Positions 7,442-17,127 of a DNA stretch of 64,000 nt are shown here, one piece after another (positions within the stretch are counted from its first letter, which is position 1; the number at the start of each line of letters is the position of its first letter). A program made the translations under genes and the position numbers. Origin of the DNA: Blautia sp. (GTDB lineage Bacteria > Bacillota > Clostridia > Lachnospirales > Lachnospiraceae); contig JAETNR010000020.1 of assembly GCA_021772055.1 (NCBI GenBank), positions 1 through 64,000 on the forward strand. Reading direction: 5' to 3'. Under the pieces are notes generated by a model. It was not told the origin of the DNA. It did no database searches and worked only from the letters and a program-made list of their open reading frames with translations.

Positions 7442-7469
7442 ATTATATATAAGTGGTGAAAGATGTCCA
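7442..7469 (-). promoter_or_regulatory. sigma-A promoter of folC with a flanking inverted repeat
   Basis: On the minus strand TGGACA (7464-7469), a 16-bp spacer and TATAAT (7442-7447). The spacer contains TTCACCACTT (7451-7460), which recurs inverted as AAGTGGTGAA just before the start codon (7367-7376). Confidence 0.7.
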
Positions 7470-7500
7470 GTACCAATCGTAAGTTTTTATTCGACAAACC

Positions 7501-9516
7501 CTACTCATTCGCCGGCAATTTCCATTTATTTTCGGTAAAAAGAGCATAACAGGAGCGGTCATAGCTCTTGCTGAGCGCCTTTCTCGTAGAACTGTTGCTC
7601 CGCATCACTGCCGCGATCCGGTCAAAATCCTTCAGTTCCGTTCCTGTAATCATCAGTGTCGTGGGATTCACATAAACTGTGTCATACCACTCCTGGTTGA
7701 TCTGTATCTCCGTAGACGGCGTAAAATTCGTTCCTCTGATATAATAGGTAAAATCCGAAGAAGAAACAAGCTGCAGGGAATCCAGGGTAATATCATACAA
7801 TCCAAGCTTCATCTTCGTACGCCCGAAAGGATTTTCCCCGCCATATGCATACCGTTTGCCATAAAGCAGGTCATACTGCAAAGTTTCCAGATCCACCTGA
7901 TAATTCTTGGTATTCCGCCTTGCCTGATGATAGCGGAAGATCGTTCCCTCGTGAATTCCCACACGGTCCATCACCTCTGCAGCCATCTGGTAAGCAGCCA
8001 GGTTCACATCTTTTTTCTTTAAGCCGAAATTATCCCACATCACATACTGGGTCTGGAAAAGATATTTATTATCCACATCCTCTACTTTCAGCCCCATAGT
8101 GGGAAGATGATCCCCATACATCACAAGTACCACGTCCTCCGGATAATCGGAAAGCGTCTCCACCAGCTCTTTAACAAAATTGTCCATTTCCCGGATCTGA
8201 TTTACATAATATTCCCACTGACAGTCTTTCTCTTCTGTAGGAGAACCGGAAACCGTAATCTCCGGATCTTCCAGCACCGGCTCCTCCGGGTATGCCCCGT
8301 GCCCCTGGACAGAAATGGTATAAATATAATCCGGCCCTTCGGTTACTTCCAGGCATTTCATGATTTCATCGGTCAGAACCTTATCCTTTATCCAGCCAAG
8401 AACGTTCTTCTGGTTTTCTTCCGGCATATATTCCTCCGAGGTAAAGGAATCAAATCCCAGATTAGGGAAGATTGTTCTTCGCCCATAGAAGTTCGCCTCA
8501 TTATTATGTATGGCATGGGTGGTATACCCCATATTTTTCAGCACATAAGGCGCGCTTTCGCAGGTAGTCTCCTTCAGAATACTTTTATAAGGATATTCCC
8601 CGGGTCCGAAGTAATGCATGCTCATTCCCGTAATAGATTCAAACTCCGTATTTGCCGTTCCCGCACCTACGGAAGGAACCTTGTAATATCCGGAGGTATA
8701 CTCTTTCATCAGTTTCCGGAAGGTAGGGATGGGATCCTCGGAAATATGCAGGTAATTCACCAGTGTCGGATCAAAGAAAGATTCCAGCTGGAGAAAGATA
8801 ATATTGGGATAATCTCCTTCTTTTGTTTCCGGAAGATCCTTCTCTGAATTCTCGATCCGCTTGATTTCCCGTTCCGAATAATCTCTCGGCTCCCCGATTC
8901 CCGTATTAAAAATAGTAGTGGCAAGACAGTAGGGATATCCGTAGTCCTCGTAGGCAAAAGCAATATTGCCGAAATAATTGGAAAGCACCCTTTTTTCCAG
9001 CGCAAGCTGTGTCACCCCTGCAAAAGCCGCAGCACCTGCTGCCACCAGCAAAAGATTATAGCGGTATTTCCTCTTTCCTCTGTATTTCGGTCCTTTGATA
9101 AACAGAACCAGAAGTAAGAGGCATAAGATCCCGAATAAAATGCAGACCACGATCATTCCTGCCATAGGCAGATACTTGTTTGCAATCTTCAGTGCATCTG
9201 TGATCAGATGCAGATCCGGTCCTGTAAAAGGTGTCACTCTTGTAGTCAAAAGAACACCGTTGATGATTCCAAGTGTCAGCCAGAAAAGGGCAACCAGGAT
9301 ACGGAAAAAGCATCTCCTGCGAAACAGATAAACCAGCAGCGATGTTGTAAAGATCAGCGCTGTGTTGTAAGCAAACACCAACGGCCTTCCTGTCATATAC
9401 TCCCATGCCGCCAGGAAGGAGTGGCGGGATATTGCCTCTATCAGGAAATATCCTGCCGCACTTCCAAGAGCATGAAGCAGAAGGGAAATGTTATTCAGAA
9501 ATTTATACCACTTCAT
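7501..9516 (-). CDS. LTA synthase family sulfatase-like membrane enzyme
   Basis: This 671-residue protein has five hydrophobic helices in residues 1-175, then an extracellular alkaline-phosphatase/sulfatase fold as in LtaS. The domain opens with NIIFLQLESFFDP, holds the probable nucleophile Thr in SVGAGTANTEFESITGM, and carries metal-site motifs near YTISVQGHGAYP and VVLVMYGDHLPTMG. After about residue 560 it has an extra beta-rich region (YDITLDSLQLVSSSDFTYYIRGTNFTPSTEIQIN) that looks like an Ig/IPT-type domain. LtaS enzymes polymerise glycerol phosphate from phosphatidylglycerol outside the membrane. Whether this one makes lipoteichoic acid or decorates another polymer cannot be told. It lies 12 bp after valS. 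Confidence 0.85.
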   Translation of the reverse strand: MKWYKFLNNISLLLHALGSAAGYFLIEAISRHSFLAAWEYMTGRPLVFAYNTALIFTTSLLVYLFRRRCFFRILVALFWLTLGIINGVLLTTRVTPFTGPDLHLITDALKIANKYLPMAGMIVVCILFGILCLLLLVLFIKGPKYRGKRKYRYNLLLVAAGAAAFAGVTQLALEKRVLSNYFGNIAFAYEDYGYPYCLATTIFNTGIGEPRDYSEREIKRIENSEKDLPETKEGDYPNIIFLQLESFFDPTLVNYLHISEDPIPTFRKLMKEYTSGYYKVPSVGAGTANTEFESITGMSMHYFGPGEYPYKSILKETTCESAPYVLKNMGYTTHAIHNNEANFYGRRTIFPNLGFDSFTSEEYMPEENQKNVLGWIKDKVLTDEIMKCLEVTEGPDYIYTISVQGHGAYPEEPVLEDPEITVSGSPTEEKDCQWEYYVNQIREMDNFVKELVETLSDYPEDVVLVMYGDHLPTMGLKVEDVDNKYLFQTQYVMWDNFGLKKKDVNLAAYQMAAEVMDRVGIHEGTIFRYHQARRNTKNYQVDLETLQYDLLYGKRYAYGGENPFGRTKMKLGLYDITLDSLQLVSSSDFTYYIRGTNFTPSTEIQINQEWYDTVYVNPTTLMITGTELKDFDRIAAVMRSNSSTRKALSKSYDRSCYALFTENKWKLPANE

Positions 9517-9528
9517 TCAAACGCTCCT

Positions 9529-12183
9529 TTATTTCATCATCTGCTCCAACTGCAGAGTGACCTTCTCCATCATTTCTTTATATTTCTGAAGTTTCTCTTT
9601 CTCCGCATTTACCTTGGCTTCCGGCGCTTTATTGACAAAGTTCGGATTTCCAAGCATTCCTTCGCAGCGGGAAATTTCTTTGAAAAGACGTTCCTTTTCT
9701 TTTGTAAGACGCTCTGCTTCCTTTTCCTTGTCAACCAGGTCTTCCAGAGGCAGATAAACAACCGCGTTGGAAACAACAATCGAAACCGCATCCTCCCCGA
9801 TTCCGTCCTTAGTCTCCTGTACATGGATTTCTTTGGCAAATGCCAGATTCACAAAGGAACGGCTGCTCTTCTCGTACATGGTACATACATCCGCATTTTT
9901 GCCTACGATAAAGACATTGGTTTTCCGGTTCTGGGGTACATTCATGGCAGTTCTTGTATTACGGATACCTCTTACTGCCTCCTTGAAGCTCTCGATTGCG
10001 GTCTCTGCATCCTTAAAATTCCATGCTTCCTTATATTCCGGCCAGTGGGCGATCATAATGGAAGCTTCCTCCGGAAGAAGGGTGCAGTAGATTTCTTCTG
10101 TGATAAACGGCATAAACGGATGGAGAAGCTTCAGGCCTTCTGTCAGGGCTGTCCGAAGGGTCCAGAGGGCCTCGTTTGCAGCCTTAGGATCTTCCTCTGC
10201 CCTCCACAGGCGAACCTTGGCAAGCTCGATATACCAGTCGCAGAGCTCATCCCACAGGAAGTCATATACCTTCTGTACCGCAATCCCAAGCTCATATTTT
10301 TCCATATTTTCCGTTACCTCACGGATCACGGTATTCAGATGGGAAAGGATCCACTTGTCCTCCTGGCACAGTGTTTCCAGGTTTTCCGGACGGGTCACGG
10401 TCTTTCCTTCCAGGTTCATCATAATGAAACGGGACGCATTCCAGATCTTATTTGCAAAATTGCGGCTGGATTCCACACGCTCCCAGTAGAAACGCATATC
10501 ATTTCCGGGCGCGTTTCCGGTGATCAGAGTCAGACGAAGGGCGTCGGCACCGTACTTATCAATTACTTCCAGAGGATCGATCCCGTTTCCAAGGGATTTG
10601 CTCATTTTGCGTCCTAAAGAATCCCTTACCAGACCATGGATCAGTACATGGTGGAAAGGTGATTTTCCGGTCTGCTCAAAAGCAGAAAATACCATACGGA
10701 TTACCCAGAAGAAGATAATATCGTATCCTGTTACCAGCACATCTGTAGGATAGAAATACTCCAGCTCCTCTGTTTTTTCCGGCCATCCCAAAGTGGAGAA
10801 AGGCCAAAGCGCAGAGCTGAACCAGGTATCCAGGGTATCCTCATCCTGATGAAGATGGGTACAGCCGCATTTCGGACATTTTTCCGGCATTTCTCTGGCA
10901 ACCACCACTTCACCGCACTCATCGCAGTAATAAGCAGGGATACGGTGCCCCCACCAAAGCTGACGGGAAATACACCAGTCACGGATATTCTCAAGCCAAT
11001 GCAGATAGGTCTTTCCAAAGCTTGGCGGTACAAACTCCAGATCCCCTGTATTCAATACTTCGACAGCCGCCTTTGCCATCTCATCCATTTTTACGAACCA
11101 CTGGGGCTTAACCATGGGCTCCACAGTAGTGCCGCAGCGGTCATGGGTTCCTACGCTGTGGCTGTGAGGAACTACTTTTACCAGAAGTCCCAGTTCTTCA
11201 AGATCTGCCACCATGGCCTTCCGGGCCTCATAGCGGTCCATGCCTGCGTATTTGCCGCCCAGGGAGTTGATGGTAGCATCATCATTCATAATATTGATTT
11301 CCGGAAGATTATGGCGTCTGCCCACTTCAAAGTCATTGGGGTCGTGTGCAGGTGTGATCTTTACGCATCCTGTTCCGAATTCTTTGTCTACATATTCGTC
11401 TGCAATTACCGGAATCTCTCTGTCCGTAAGAGGCAGCTTCAGCATCTTGCCTACCAGGTCTTTGTACCTGTCATCCTCCGGATTTACTGCTACTGCAGTA
11501 TCTCCGAGAAGGGTTTCCGGACGGGTGGTGGCGATTTCTACAAAGCGTCCTTCTTCTCCGACGATGGGATAATTGATATGCCAGAAAAATCCGTCCTGGT
11601 CCTCATGCTCAACCTCTGCGTCAGAAATGGAGGTCTGACAGACAGGGCACCAGTTAATGATCCTGGAGCCTTTGTAAATATAGCCTTTTTCATATAATTT
11701 GATGAATACTTCCTGAACAGCCCTGGAGCATCCCTCATCCATGGTGAATCGTTCTCTCTCCCAATCTGCGGAAGCACCCAGTTTCTTTAACTGGTTAATA
11801 ATCTTTCCGCCGTATTCCTCTTTCCATGCCCATGCATGCTTTAAGAATTCCTCACGGCCGATCTCGTTTTTATCAATGCCTTCTTTTTTCAGTTTTTCAA
11901 TAACTTTCACCTCAGTTGCAATGGCTGCATGGTCTGTTCCGGGCTGCCACAGTGCTTCATATCCCTGCATTCTCTTAAAGCGGATCAGAATATCCTGCAT
12001 CGTTTCATCCAGTGCATGTCCCATATGAAGCTGTCCGGTTACATTGGGCGGCGGCATCACAATGGTAAATGGCTTCTTGTCCGGATTTACTTTTGCGTGA
12101 AAGTATCCGTTATCCATCCATTTCTGATAAAGACGTTCCTCAATGCCCTTGGGATCATAAGTTTTTGCCAGTTCCTTACTCAT
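9529..12183 (-). CDS. valS: Valine--tRNA ligase
   Basis: This class I synthetase of 884 residues charges tRNA-Val. The HIGH motif is [11 protein letters not shown] and the KMSKS motif is [14 protein letters not shown]. The editing domain includes [22 protein letters not shown], and the signature [20 protein letters not shown] with the CxxC...CPKCG zinc knuckle is present. A coiled-coil tRNA-binding tail closes the protein ([20 protein letters not shown]). The ORF track starts 16 codons earlier, inside the T-box terminator. The ATG at 12183 is preferred because AAGGAGGACAAT precedes it and [13 protein letters not shown] fits the family. Expression is controlled by the upstream T-box. Confidence 0.97.
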   Translation of the reverse strand: MSKELAKTYDPKGIEERLYQKWMDNGYFHAKVNPDKKPFTIVMPPPNVTGQLHMGHALDETMQDILIRFKRMQGYEALWQPGTDHAAIATEVKVIEKLKKEGIDKNEIGREEFLKHAWAWKEEYGGKIINQLKKLGASADWERERFTMDEGCSRAVQEVFIKLYEKGYIYKGSRIINWCPVCQTSISDAEVEHEDQDGFFWHINYPIVGEEGRFVEIATTRPETLLGDTAVAVNPEDDRYKDLVGKMLKLPLTDREIPVIADEYVDKEFGTGCVKITPAHDPNDFEVGRRHNLPEINIMNDDATINSLGGKYAGMDRYEARKAMVADLEELGLLVKVVPHSHSVGTHDRCGTTVEPMVKPQWFVKMDEMAKAAVEVLNTGDLEFVPPSFGKTYLHWLENIRDWCISRQLWWGHRIPAYYCDECGEVVVAREMPEKCPKCGCTHLHQDEDTLDTWFSSALWPFSTLGWPEKTEELEYFYPTDVLVTGYDIIFFWVIRMVFSAFEQTGKSPFHHVLIHGLVRDSLGRKMSKSLGNGIDPLEVIDKYGADALRLTLITGNAPGNDMRFYWERVESSRNFANKIWNASRFIMMNLEGKTVTRPENLETLCQEDKWILSHLNTVIREVTENMEKYELGIAVQKVYDFLWDELCDWYIELAKVRLWRAEEDPKAANEALWTLRTALTEGLKLLHPFMPFITEEIYCTLLPEEASIMIAHWPEYKEAWNFKDAETAIESFKEAVRGIRNTRTAMNVPQNRKTNVFIVGKNADVCTMYEKSSRSFVNLAFAKEIHVQETKDGIGEDAVSIVVSNAVVYLPLEDLVDKEKEAERLTKEKERLFKEISRCEGMLGNPNFVNKAPEAKVNAEKEKLQKYKEMMEKVTLQLEQMMK

Positions 12184-12228
12184 ATTGTCCTCCTTGCAAA
12201 AATATAGTTTGTTTTGTGTAAGAGGTTT

Positions 12229-12490
12229 CAAAAAAGCCCCTCACACATACGTGTGAAGGGCGATCTATACCGCGGTACCACCTTCATTATGCAGAAACCT
12301 GCACATCTCATTTATCTTTAACGCAGATCTACGGGAAAGCCTACTTAAGCTATGACAAGCATCCGCACATTCAGCATTCCGGCTCCAAAGCTACCTTGGG
12401 CAATCTCTTCCTCAAAATGCCTTCCACCCGATGGACATCTCTCTCTGTCAGGGACAATTGCCTACTCCTCTTTTTCTCAGCCTTTTTTAT
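12229..12490 (-). promoter_or_regulatory. T-box riboswitch leader of valS
   Basis: The conserved T-box AAGGTGGTACCGCGG (12270-12284) is followed by a terminator hairpin GCCCtTCACAC/GTGTGAgGGGC (12236-12261) and a run of U. Upstream, stem I has an AGTA loop-E-type strand (12463-12466) next to GGCAAT, which pairs with ATTGCC. The opposite strand reads CAAGGTAGC, so GUA (12392-12394), a valine codon, is the candidate specifier. Uncharged tRNA-Val should favour the antiterminator. The specifier choice is inference from position. Confidence 0.93.
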
Positions 12491-12497
12491 AGGCTTT

Positions 12498-12526
12498 ACT
12501 ATAATTGGATTTTTCCGGGTTGTCAA
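12498..12526 (-). promoter_or_regulatory. sigma-A promoter of the valS T-box leader
   Basis: TTGACA (12521-12526), exactly 17 bp, then TATAGT (12498-12503) on the minus strand, directly upstream of the T-box leader. Confidence 0.85.
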
Positions 12527-12544
12527 GCATGATTCTTTAATTTA

Positions 12545-15235
12545 TTAATTTTTCACAATTCCAATCTCCCCCCACAGCCCGGAAGCAACCGGCTTTTTGA
12601 TCATTTCACGTTCACGCCAGTTATATAGCCGCTCTTTTCTGCACTGTTCAAGGCTTCCTGTGGCATAGGGCCACTGCCGGATATTTTTCGGGGCAGCAGG
12701 TTCCGGATATTCCGGATCGATCATCCGATTGATCAGAAGATTTGTCACGTGAACCCGGATCTCATTGATTCCTTCCCGAAGGGCTTTCCGGATATCGATC
12801 CTGTACGGGCGCTTGATCAGCGTTTCCACAGACATTCCGTTCAAATAGATTTCCGCAGTCTCCCCCACATGGGCAAATTTCAGCATTACCCTGGAAGCCT
12901 CAGCGATTTTTTCCCATTGTTCCCGGGATATTTCAAAGGTACAGCTGTACACCCCGGTACCGGAATAATAAGCAAGTTCCGGCTCCTGTTCCCAGCTTTT
13001 CAGACTCTCATACTCTTTTCGGAATTCCTTTTCCGGAACTTCCAGCGTCCAACCTTTGGAGATGTCCAAAAGCAGCTCCTCTTCCTGCTCTTTTGATACA
13101 GTTACAGGTTCTTCCATCCCGTCGGCAAACACAAAGATCAGAGACTGGAAGCCCTCCATCGTCAGGGTAACCTCCATGTCTTCCCCGTCCTTTTTCCAGC
13201 TGTGAACTTCTTTTTCCTCTCCGGTCATGGGGTCAAATACACAGAAATTCCGGTTCTGATTATGGAAACGCACGTTTTCCCTGTAATCCTCCGGGCTGAT
13301 GTTTGACACAAAATAAATATCTTCCGTATCGGTTTTTCTATGCACATACCCTATGACATCCGAGTGACTGCTGATCTTTACATCCGGTTTCTTAATGGAT
13401 TGCAGCGCATCCTGCAGGCTTTCAAACTTATCCTTCGTTATGCAGACTTCTCCTTTTGCTTTCATCTCCCTGCCAATGTGCTCCACCCTTTGACTGTCCC
13501 TCCAGTATCCTATCAGCCCGCAGGATTTTTCCGGCAGCCGTTCCGCTGCCAAAATCTTTCCGCCCTTTTTGGCGATCTCCTGGATTTTTTCCATGGAGGA
13601 GACAGGAATGCGTTCACATTCAATCAGGACCAGCGTATCGTATGGATACTCGTCCCAGCGTTCCAGCACATCATCATTCACAAAATCAAACCAGTACCCG
13701 GCCTTATGGAGGCCATTTATACAGGCAGATTCCAGCCTTTCGTCCAGCTTCATGCACATATGGGTATCTGCCATGGGCATCTCCGACCAGATATCGTGCT
13801 GCGGCAGATAAACTGCAGTCGTTATGGGCATGGTTCCTCTCTGCATAAAATCGCACACCCGGTTTATATAAAGGCCGATCCTGTCAAAATATTTCCACCA
13901 GGTATTTGTGTGATTGATATTGCTGGATGCATAAAAAGCAAGCGTTCCTTCTTTTTCATCCCTGCTGTAGCTGTAGCCATGATTGATGATCTGGTTGATT
14001 CCGTCCAGAAAAATACTGTCTGCTGCAGCCTTAATGTTTTCCAGTGATACCACAAATCTCGGAAAGCGCAGCCAGGTAAAAGACTCATTGGAGACAACCG
14101 GTTTATGGTAAACATGGGCTGCGGAAACAGCCAGCTTTCTGTGGATCACATTCACCTCATAACGATCAAACGCGGAAAATGTTTCCCCCTCCGGAATATC
14201 TGCCGCACCGTATGCTTTCAGGACATCCCCCCAGGTTCCATGAGCCTGGATCCTGGATTTTGCCCCTTTCTCATGGCACCAGGCAGTCAGCTCCTCAAAA
14301 AAGTTCTCTACCGTCAGCTCCGCCATGGTCTTTTGATAATCATAGCGCACCTGCTGGGTCATTCCCTCAATCTCTCCCCACAGCGCATAAATATAAGGGT
14401 GAAGATCATACCCTCTTCTCTTCTTAAATTCCTCATAAAGAATATCAGTCCAGTTATGCCCGAATACTTCGATAGAATCACAAAAATAGTTTGTGATCCT
14501 GCCCTCTCCCACATACTCCGCAATGGGATCCCCTGCATAGGCAAGAAAGGTGCGCAGGGATTCTTTCCGGTTATGATCCACGATCAGGCCGTCCCCTCCC
14601 CGCAGAGGTTTTAAAACGCGCATTTTTTTATCGCTGGAAACAAACAGTACGATTTTATGCGTTCCGGACGGAACATCCATCTCCTGAATCTCTGTTCCCC
14701 AGGGCCAGTTAAACAAATGCTTATCCACCACTTTGTCCATGATATCCACGATGGTTTCCGGAAGCATTCTGGCGTTTTCCATTTTCCCCATCACTGCTCC
14801 CACCACATTTCCATAGATCACCGTAGTCAGATCCTGCTGAAATCTGCATGGCCCCTGCACATCGATGGTAAACGGAAGGACGTTCTGCCCTGCCAGTTCT
14901 TCCGGCATAAAAGGGCCGCCAAAAGGCCAGGAGGATCCAAGAGTCAGGTCAAACTGCATGCCTCTTTTCTCTGTTTCCTCCGCAGCAAAACGAATCAGTT
15001 CCAGATATTCCGGAGACAGATAATCATAATTTTTGATTCCCTTTTCTTCATCGTCAGCTTCCAGGGGGTAAAGAATCTGCAGTTCCACACCCCCAAGTCC
15101 TGCCTTCTCGATTTCATCCAGTTCACGGATAAGTTCGCTTTTCTCAACTGCACAGCCGTACCACCACCAGCGGGTTCTTCCTCTTGTCTCCTTCCGGGGA
15201 AAAAGCATCCGGTTCTGTACTTCTTGTTTATTCAC
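12545..15235 (-). CDS. GH106-like glycoside hydrolase (alpha-L-rhamnosidase family)
   Basis: This 896-residue protein has the layout of GH106 alpha-L-rhamnosidases. The N-terminal barrel begins RTRWWWYGCAVEKSELIRELDEIEKAGLGGVELQI, with LGSSWPFGGPFMPEEL and the region around NYFCDSIEVFGHNW. A middle segment holds VSNESFTWLRFPR, and a C-terminal galactose-binding-like domain includes GETAEIYLNGMSVETLIKRPYRIDI. There is no signal peptide, so it should act in the cytoplasm on imported oligosaccharides. The start is a GTG with GGAGG eight bases upstream. It is the last gene of sugar locus A, 55 bp after the permease gene. Family is fairly clear; rhamnose specificity is inference and catalytic residues were not assigned. 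Confidence 0.75.
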   Translation of the reverse strand: MNKQEVQNRMLFPRKETRGRTRWWWYGCAVEKSELIRELDEIEKAGLGGVELQILYPLEADDEEKGIKNYDYLSPEYLELIRFAAEETEKRGMQFDLTLGSSWPFGGPFMPEELAGQNVLPFTIDVQGPCRFQQDLTTVIYGNVVGAVMGKMENARMLPETIVDIMDKVVDKHLFNWPWGTEIQEMDVPSGTHKIVLFVSSDKKMRVLKPLRGGDGLIVDHNRKESLRTFLAYAGDPIAEYVGEGRITNYFCDSIEVFGHNWTDILYEEFKKRRGYDLHPYIYALWGEIEGMTQQVRYDYQKTMAELTVENFFEELTAWCHEKGAKSRIQAHGTWGDVLKAYGAADIPEGETFSAFDRYEVNVIHRKLAVSAAHVYHKPVVSNESFTWLRFPRFVVSLENIKAAADSIFLDGINQIINHGYSYSRDEKEGTLAFYASSNINHTNTWWKYFDRIGLYINRVCDFMQRGTMPITTAVYLPQHDIWSEMPMADTHMCMKLDERLESACINGLHKAGYWFDFVNDDVLERWDEYPYDTLVLIECERIPVSSMEKIQEIAKKGGKILAAERLPEKSCGLIGYWRDSQRVEHIGREMKAKGEVCITKDKFESLQDALQSIKKPDVKISSHSDVIGYVHRKTDTEDIYFVSNISPEDYRENVRFHNQNRNFCVFDPMTGEEKEVHSWKKDGEDMEVTLTMEGFQSLIFVFADGMEEPVTVSKEQEEELLLDISKGWTLEVPEKEFRKEYESLKSWEQEPELAYYSGTGVYSCTFEISREQWEKIAEASRVMLKFAHVGETAEIYLNGMSVETLIKRPYRIDIRKALREGINEIRVHVTNLLINRMIDPEYPEPAAPKNIRQWPYATGSLEQCRKERLYNWREREMIKKPVASGLWGEIGIVKN

Positions 15236-15289
15236 TCCCGTATCCTCCTACATTCAAGTATCTCTGTTTCACAATTTCCAGAACCCGGC

Positions 15290-16132
15290 TTATTCCTTTA
15301 CAGCACCGGCTGTCATTCCTTCCACAATAAATTTCTGCATTGCAGCGAACATCACCGCAGTGGGAAGAAGTGCCATCACGCCTCCTGCCATCAGAAGTCC
15401 CCATTCCACATTGTATTTTCCGATAAGAGTCTTCAGACCCACAGGAATCGTCCACATATCCGGTGTACTGATAAAGATCGAACCAGCAATCAATTCATTC
15501 CATGCTCCGATAAACCCAAAGACAAATACGGATACGATTCCCGGAAACATAATGGGAAGTACGATTTTAAACAGTGACTGCATTTTATTGCATCCATCCA
15601 CTCTTGCCGCTTCTTCCAGAGTAACCGGTATTCGCTCAAAAAAGCTTCTCATGGTTACCAGACAGAATGGAAGGTTCACAGTCACATAATAAATAAAAAG
15701 CCCCAGATGAGTATTGATCAACCCCATCTCAGAAAACCGCAGGTATAAAGGAATGATCACCAGAATTCCGGGAATCATCTGTGTCACAAGGAAAAACAGG
15801 ATCACAGCAGACTTTCCTTTAAATTTATAGCGTGCCAGCGCGTAACCTCCCAGCATGGAAAGAAGGGTGATCACAAAAGCGGATGTCACGGATACGATAA
15901 GGCTGTTTGTCAGCAGTGTCAGATAATTATACTGGGAAAATAATCCTGTATAATTTTCCGTTGTCACTTCATGCGGATAATAGGTAACATTGTTCAGATC
16001 CAGAATTTCTCCGCTTGTTTTAAAGGAGGTTGCTGCAATCCAGTAAATCGGCAGCACGATCACCAGAAAGAAAAATACCAGAATCGCCACCCTCAAAATT
16101 GTCCAAAGTGCATTTCTTGTTTTTCTGTTCAT
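15290..16132 (-). CDS. Carbohydrate ABC transporter permease (MalG-type), locus A
   Basis: This 280-residue protein has six predicted membrane helices and the binding-protein-dependent permease EAA loop (VTLEEAARVDGCNKMQSLFKIVLPIMFPG, about residues 172-200) that docks on the ATPase. The C-terminus MQKFIVEGMTAGAVKE is the MalG-type ending. It should pair with the MalF-type permease whose stop overlaps this start (TAATG). No ATPase gene is in the locus, so a shared MsmK/UgpC-type ATPase encoded elsewhere probably energises it, as is common in Bacillota. It is followed by the GH106-like gene. Confidence 0.93.
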   Translation of the reverse strand: MNRKTRNALWTILRVAILVFFFLVIVLPIYWIAATSFKTSGEILDLNNVTYYPHEVTTENYTGLFSQYNYLTLLTNSLIVSVTSAFVITLLSMLGGYALARYKFKGKSAVILFFLVTQMIPGILVIIPLYLRFSEMGLINTHLGLFIYYVTVNLPFCLVTMRSFFERIPVTLEEAARVDGCNKMQSLFKIVLPIMFPGIVSVFVFGFIGAWNELIAGSIFISTPDMWTIPVGLKTLIGKYNVEWGLLMAGGVMALLPTAVMFAAMQKFIVEGMTAGAVKE

Positions 16133-17016
16133 TAGAAATCACCTGCCTTATCGTATTTCGTAATTTTCAGGAAGAGCATCGCATACGCTCCCATAAGGAT
16201 CATGATCACCACACCCAGAGCAGACGCAAAGCCAAAGTCATAGGTGCCGAAAGCTTTCGAGTACATATATGCAGGCAGCGTCTGGGAAGAATTCGCAGGC
16301 CCCCCGTTTGTAATGACAAGAACAAGATCAAAAGAGTTAAAAACCCATATCGTCCTGAGAAGCACAGTGGTAATGATGGTCGGTTTGATATAGGGCAGTG
16401 TGATCTGGAAAAACTGCCGCACTACGCCGCATCCATCCACGTTGGCAGCTTCATAGATATCTGTAGGAATAGACTGCAGAGCTGCCAGGATCATGATTGC
16501 AAAGAACGGAATTCCCATCCAGATCATGGCAATGATCACCACCGCCAGAGAATATCCCGGAGTTCCAAGCCATGCTATTTTTTCATCGATTATACCCAGA
16601 TCCAGCAAAATATTATTTACGACACCATATTCTCCGTTAAAGGACCAGCGGTAAATCAGACCCACAACAAATCCGGAAAATGCCCAGGGAAGAAATACGA
16701 TGGACTGGTAAATCCCTCTTCCCCGGAATTGTTTTTTCAATGCAAGGGCAAGTGTCATTCCCAGGATAAATTGCCCGAATACGGATACGACCACATATAC
16801 CAGTGTATTTTTAAGAATCATTAGTGTATCTGTATCGTCCAGCAGCTTTTTAAAATTTTCAAGTCCGTTAAATGTGATATTATTCGGAGCCGTAAGCTTA
16901 TAATTCTGAAATGCCATAATAAAACTGTTGATCAGCGGATACCCAAATAGCAGCAGGAGAATTATAAGTGCAGGAAGCAGAAACATCCAGGGTTCCAGTT
17001 TCTTTCTAGTTTTCAT
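16132..17016 (-). CDS. Carbohydrate ABC transporter permease (MalF-type), locus A
   Basis: This 294-residue permease has six membrane helices, starting LEPWMFLLPALIILLLLFGYPLINSFIMAF. The EAA motif is DIYEAANVDGCGVVRQFFQITLPYIKPTI (about residues 190-220). It forms the heterodimeric channel with the MalG-type protein encoded next and receives substrate from the binding protein encoded upstream. The stop overlaps the next ATG by one base. A hairpin in the gap upstream may lower permease expression relative to the binding protein. Confidence 0.93.
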   Translation of the reverse strand: MKTRKKLEPWMFLLPALIILLLLFGYPLINSFIMAFQNYKLTAPNNITFNGLENFKKLLDDTDTLMILKNTLVYVVVSVFGQFILGMTLALALKKQFRGRGIYQSIVFLPWAFSGFVVGLIYRWSFNGEYGVVNNILLDLGIIDEKIAWLGTPGYSLAVVIIAMIWMGIPFFAIMILAALQSIPTDIYEAANVDGCGVVRQFFQITLPYIKPTIITTVLLRTIWVFNSFDLVLVITNGGPANSSQTLPAYMYSKAFGTYDFGFASALGVVIMILMGAYAMLFLKITKYDKAGDF

Positions 17017-17053
17017 CCGAGTCAGATCCCCCTTTTTTTATTTTAAAAACGGC

Positions 17054-17091
17054 GAGGATTAATGCTCCTGTTTCCTCACATTAATCCCCTC
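17054..17091 (-). promoter_or_regulatory. Intercistronic hairpin between binding protein and permease genes
   Basis: GAGGGGATTAAT (17080-17091, minus) pairs with ATTAATCCTC (17054-17063). It has no strong T-tract, so it may be an mRNA-stabilising or partial-termination hairpin that favours the binding-protein message. Confidence 0.5.
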
Positions 17092-17127
17092 CGTCTTGTC
17101 ACTTAACTGATAAAACTATTCTGTTTA

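Noticed and set aside
9208-10617. 469-codon plus-strand ORF
   Set aside because: It lies opposite the LTA-synthase-like gene and valS, both with clear catalytic motifs. No protein family is recognisable in it.
12184-12231. Upstream start of valS in the ORF track
   Set aside because: It would begin inside the T-box terminator, and an ideal Shine-Dalgarno precedes the later ATG at 12183.
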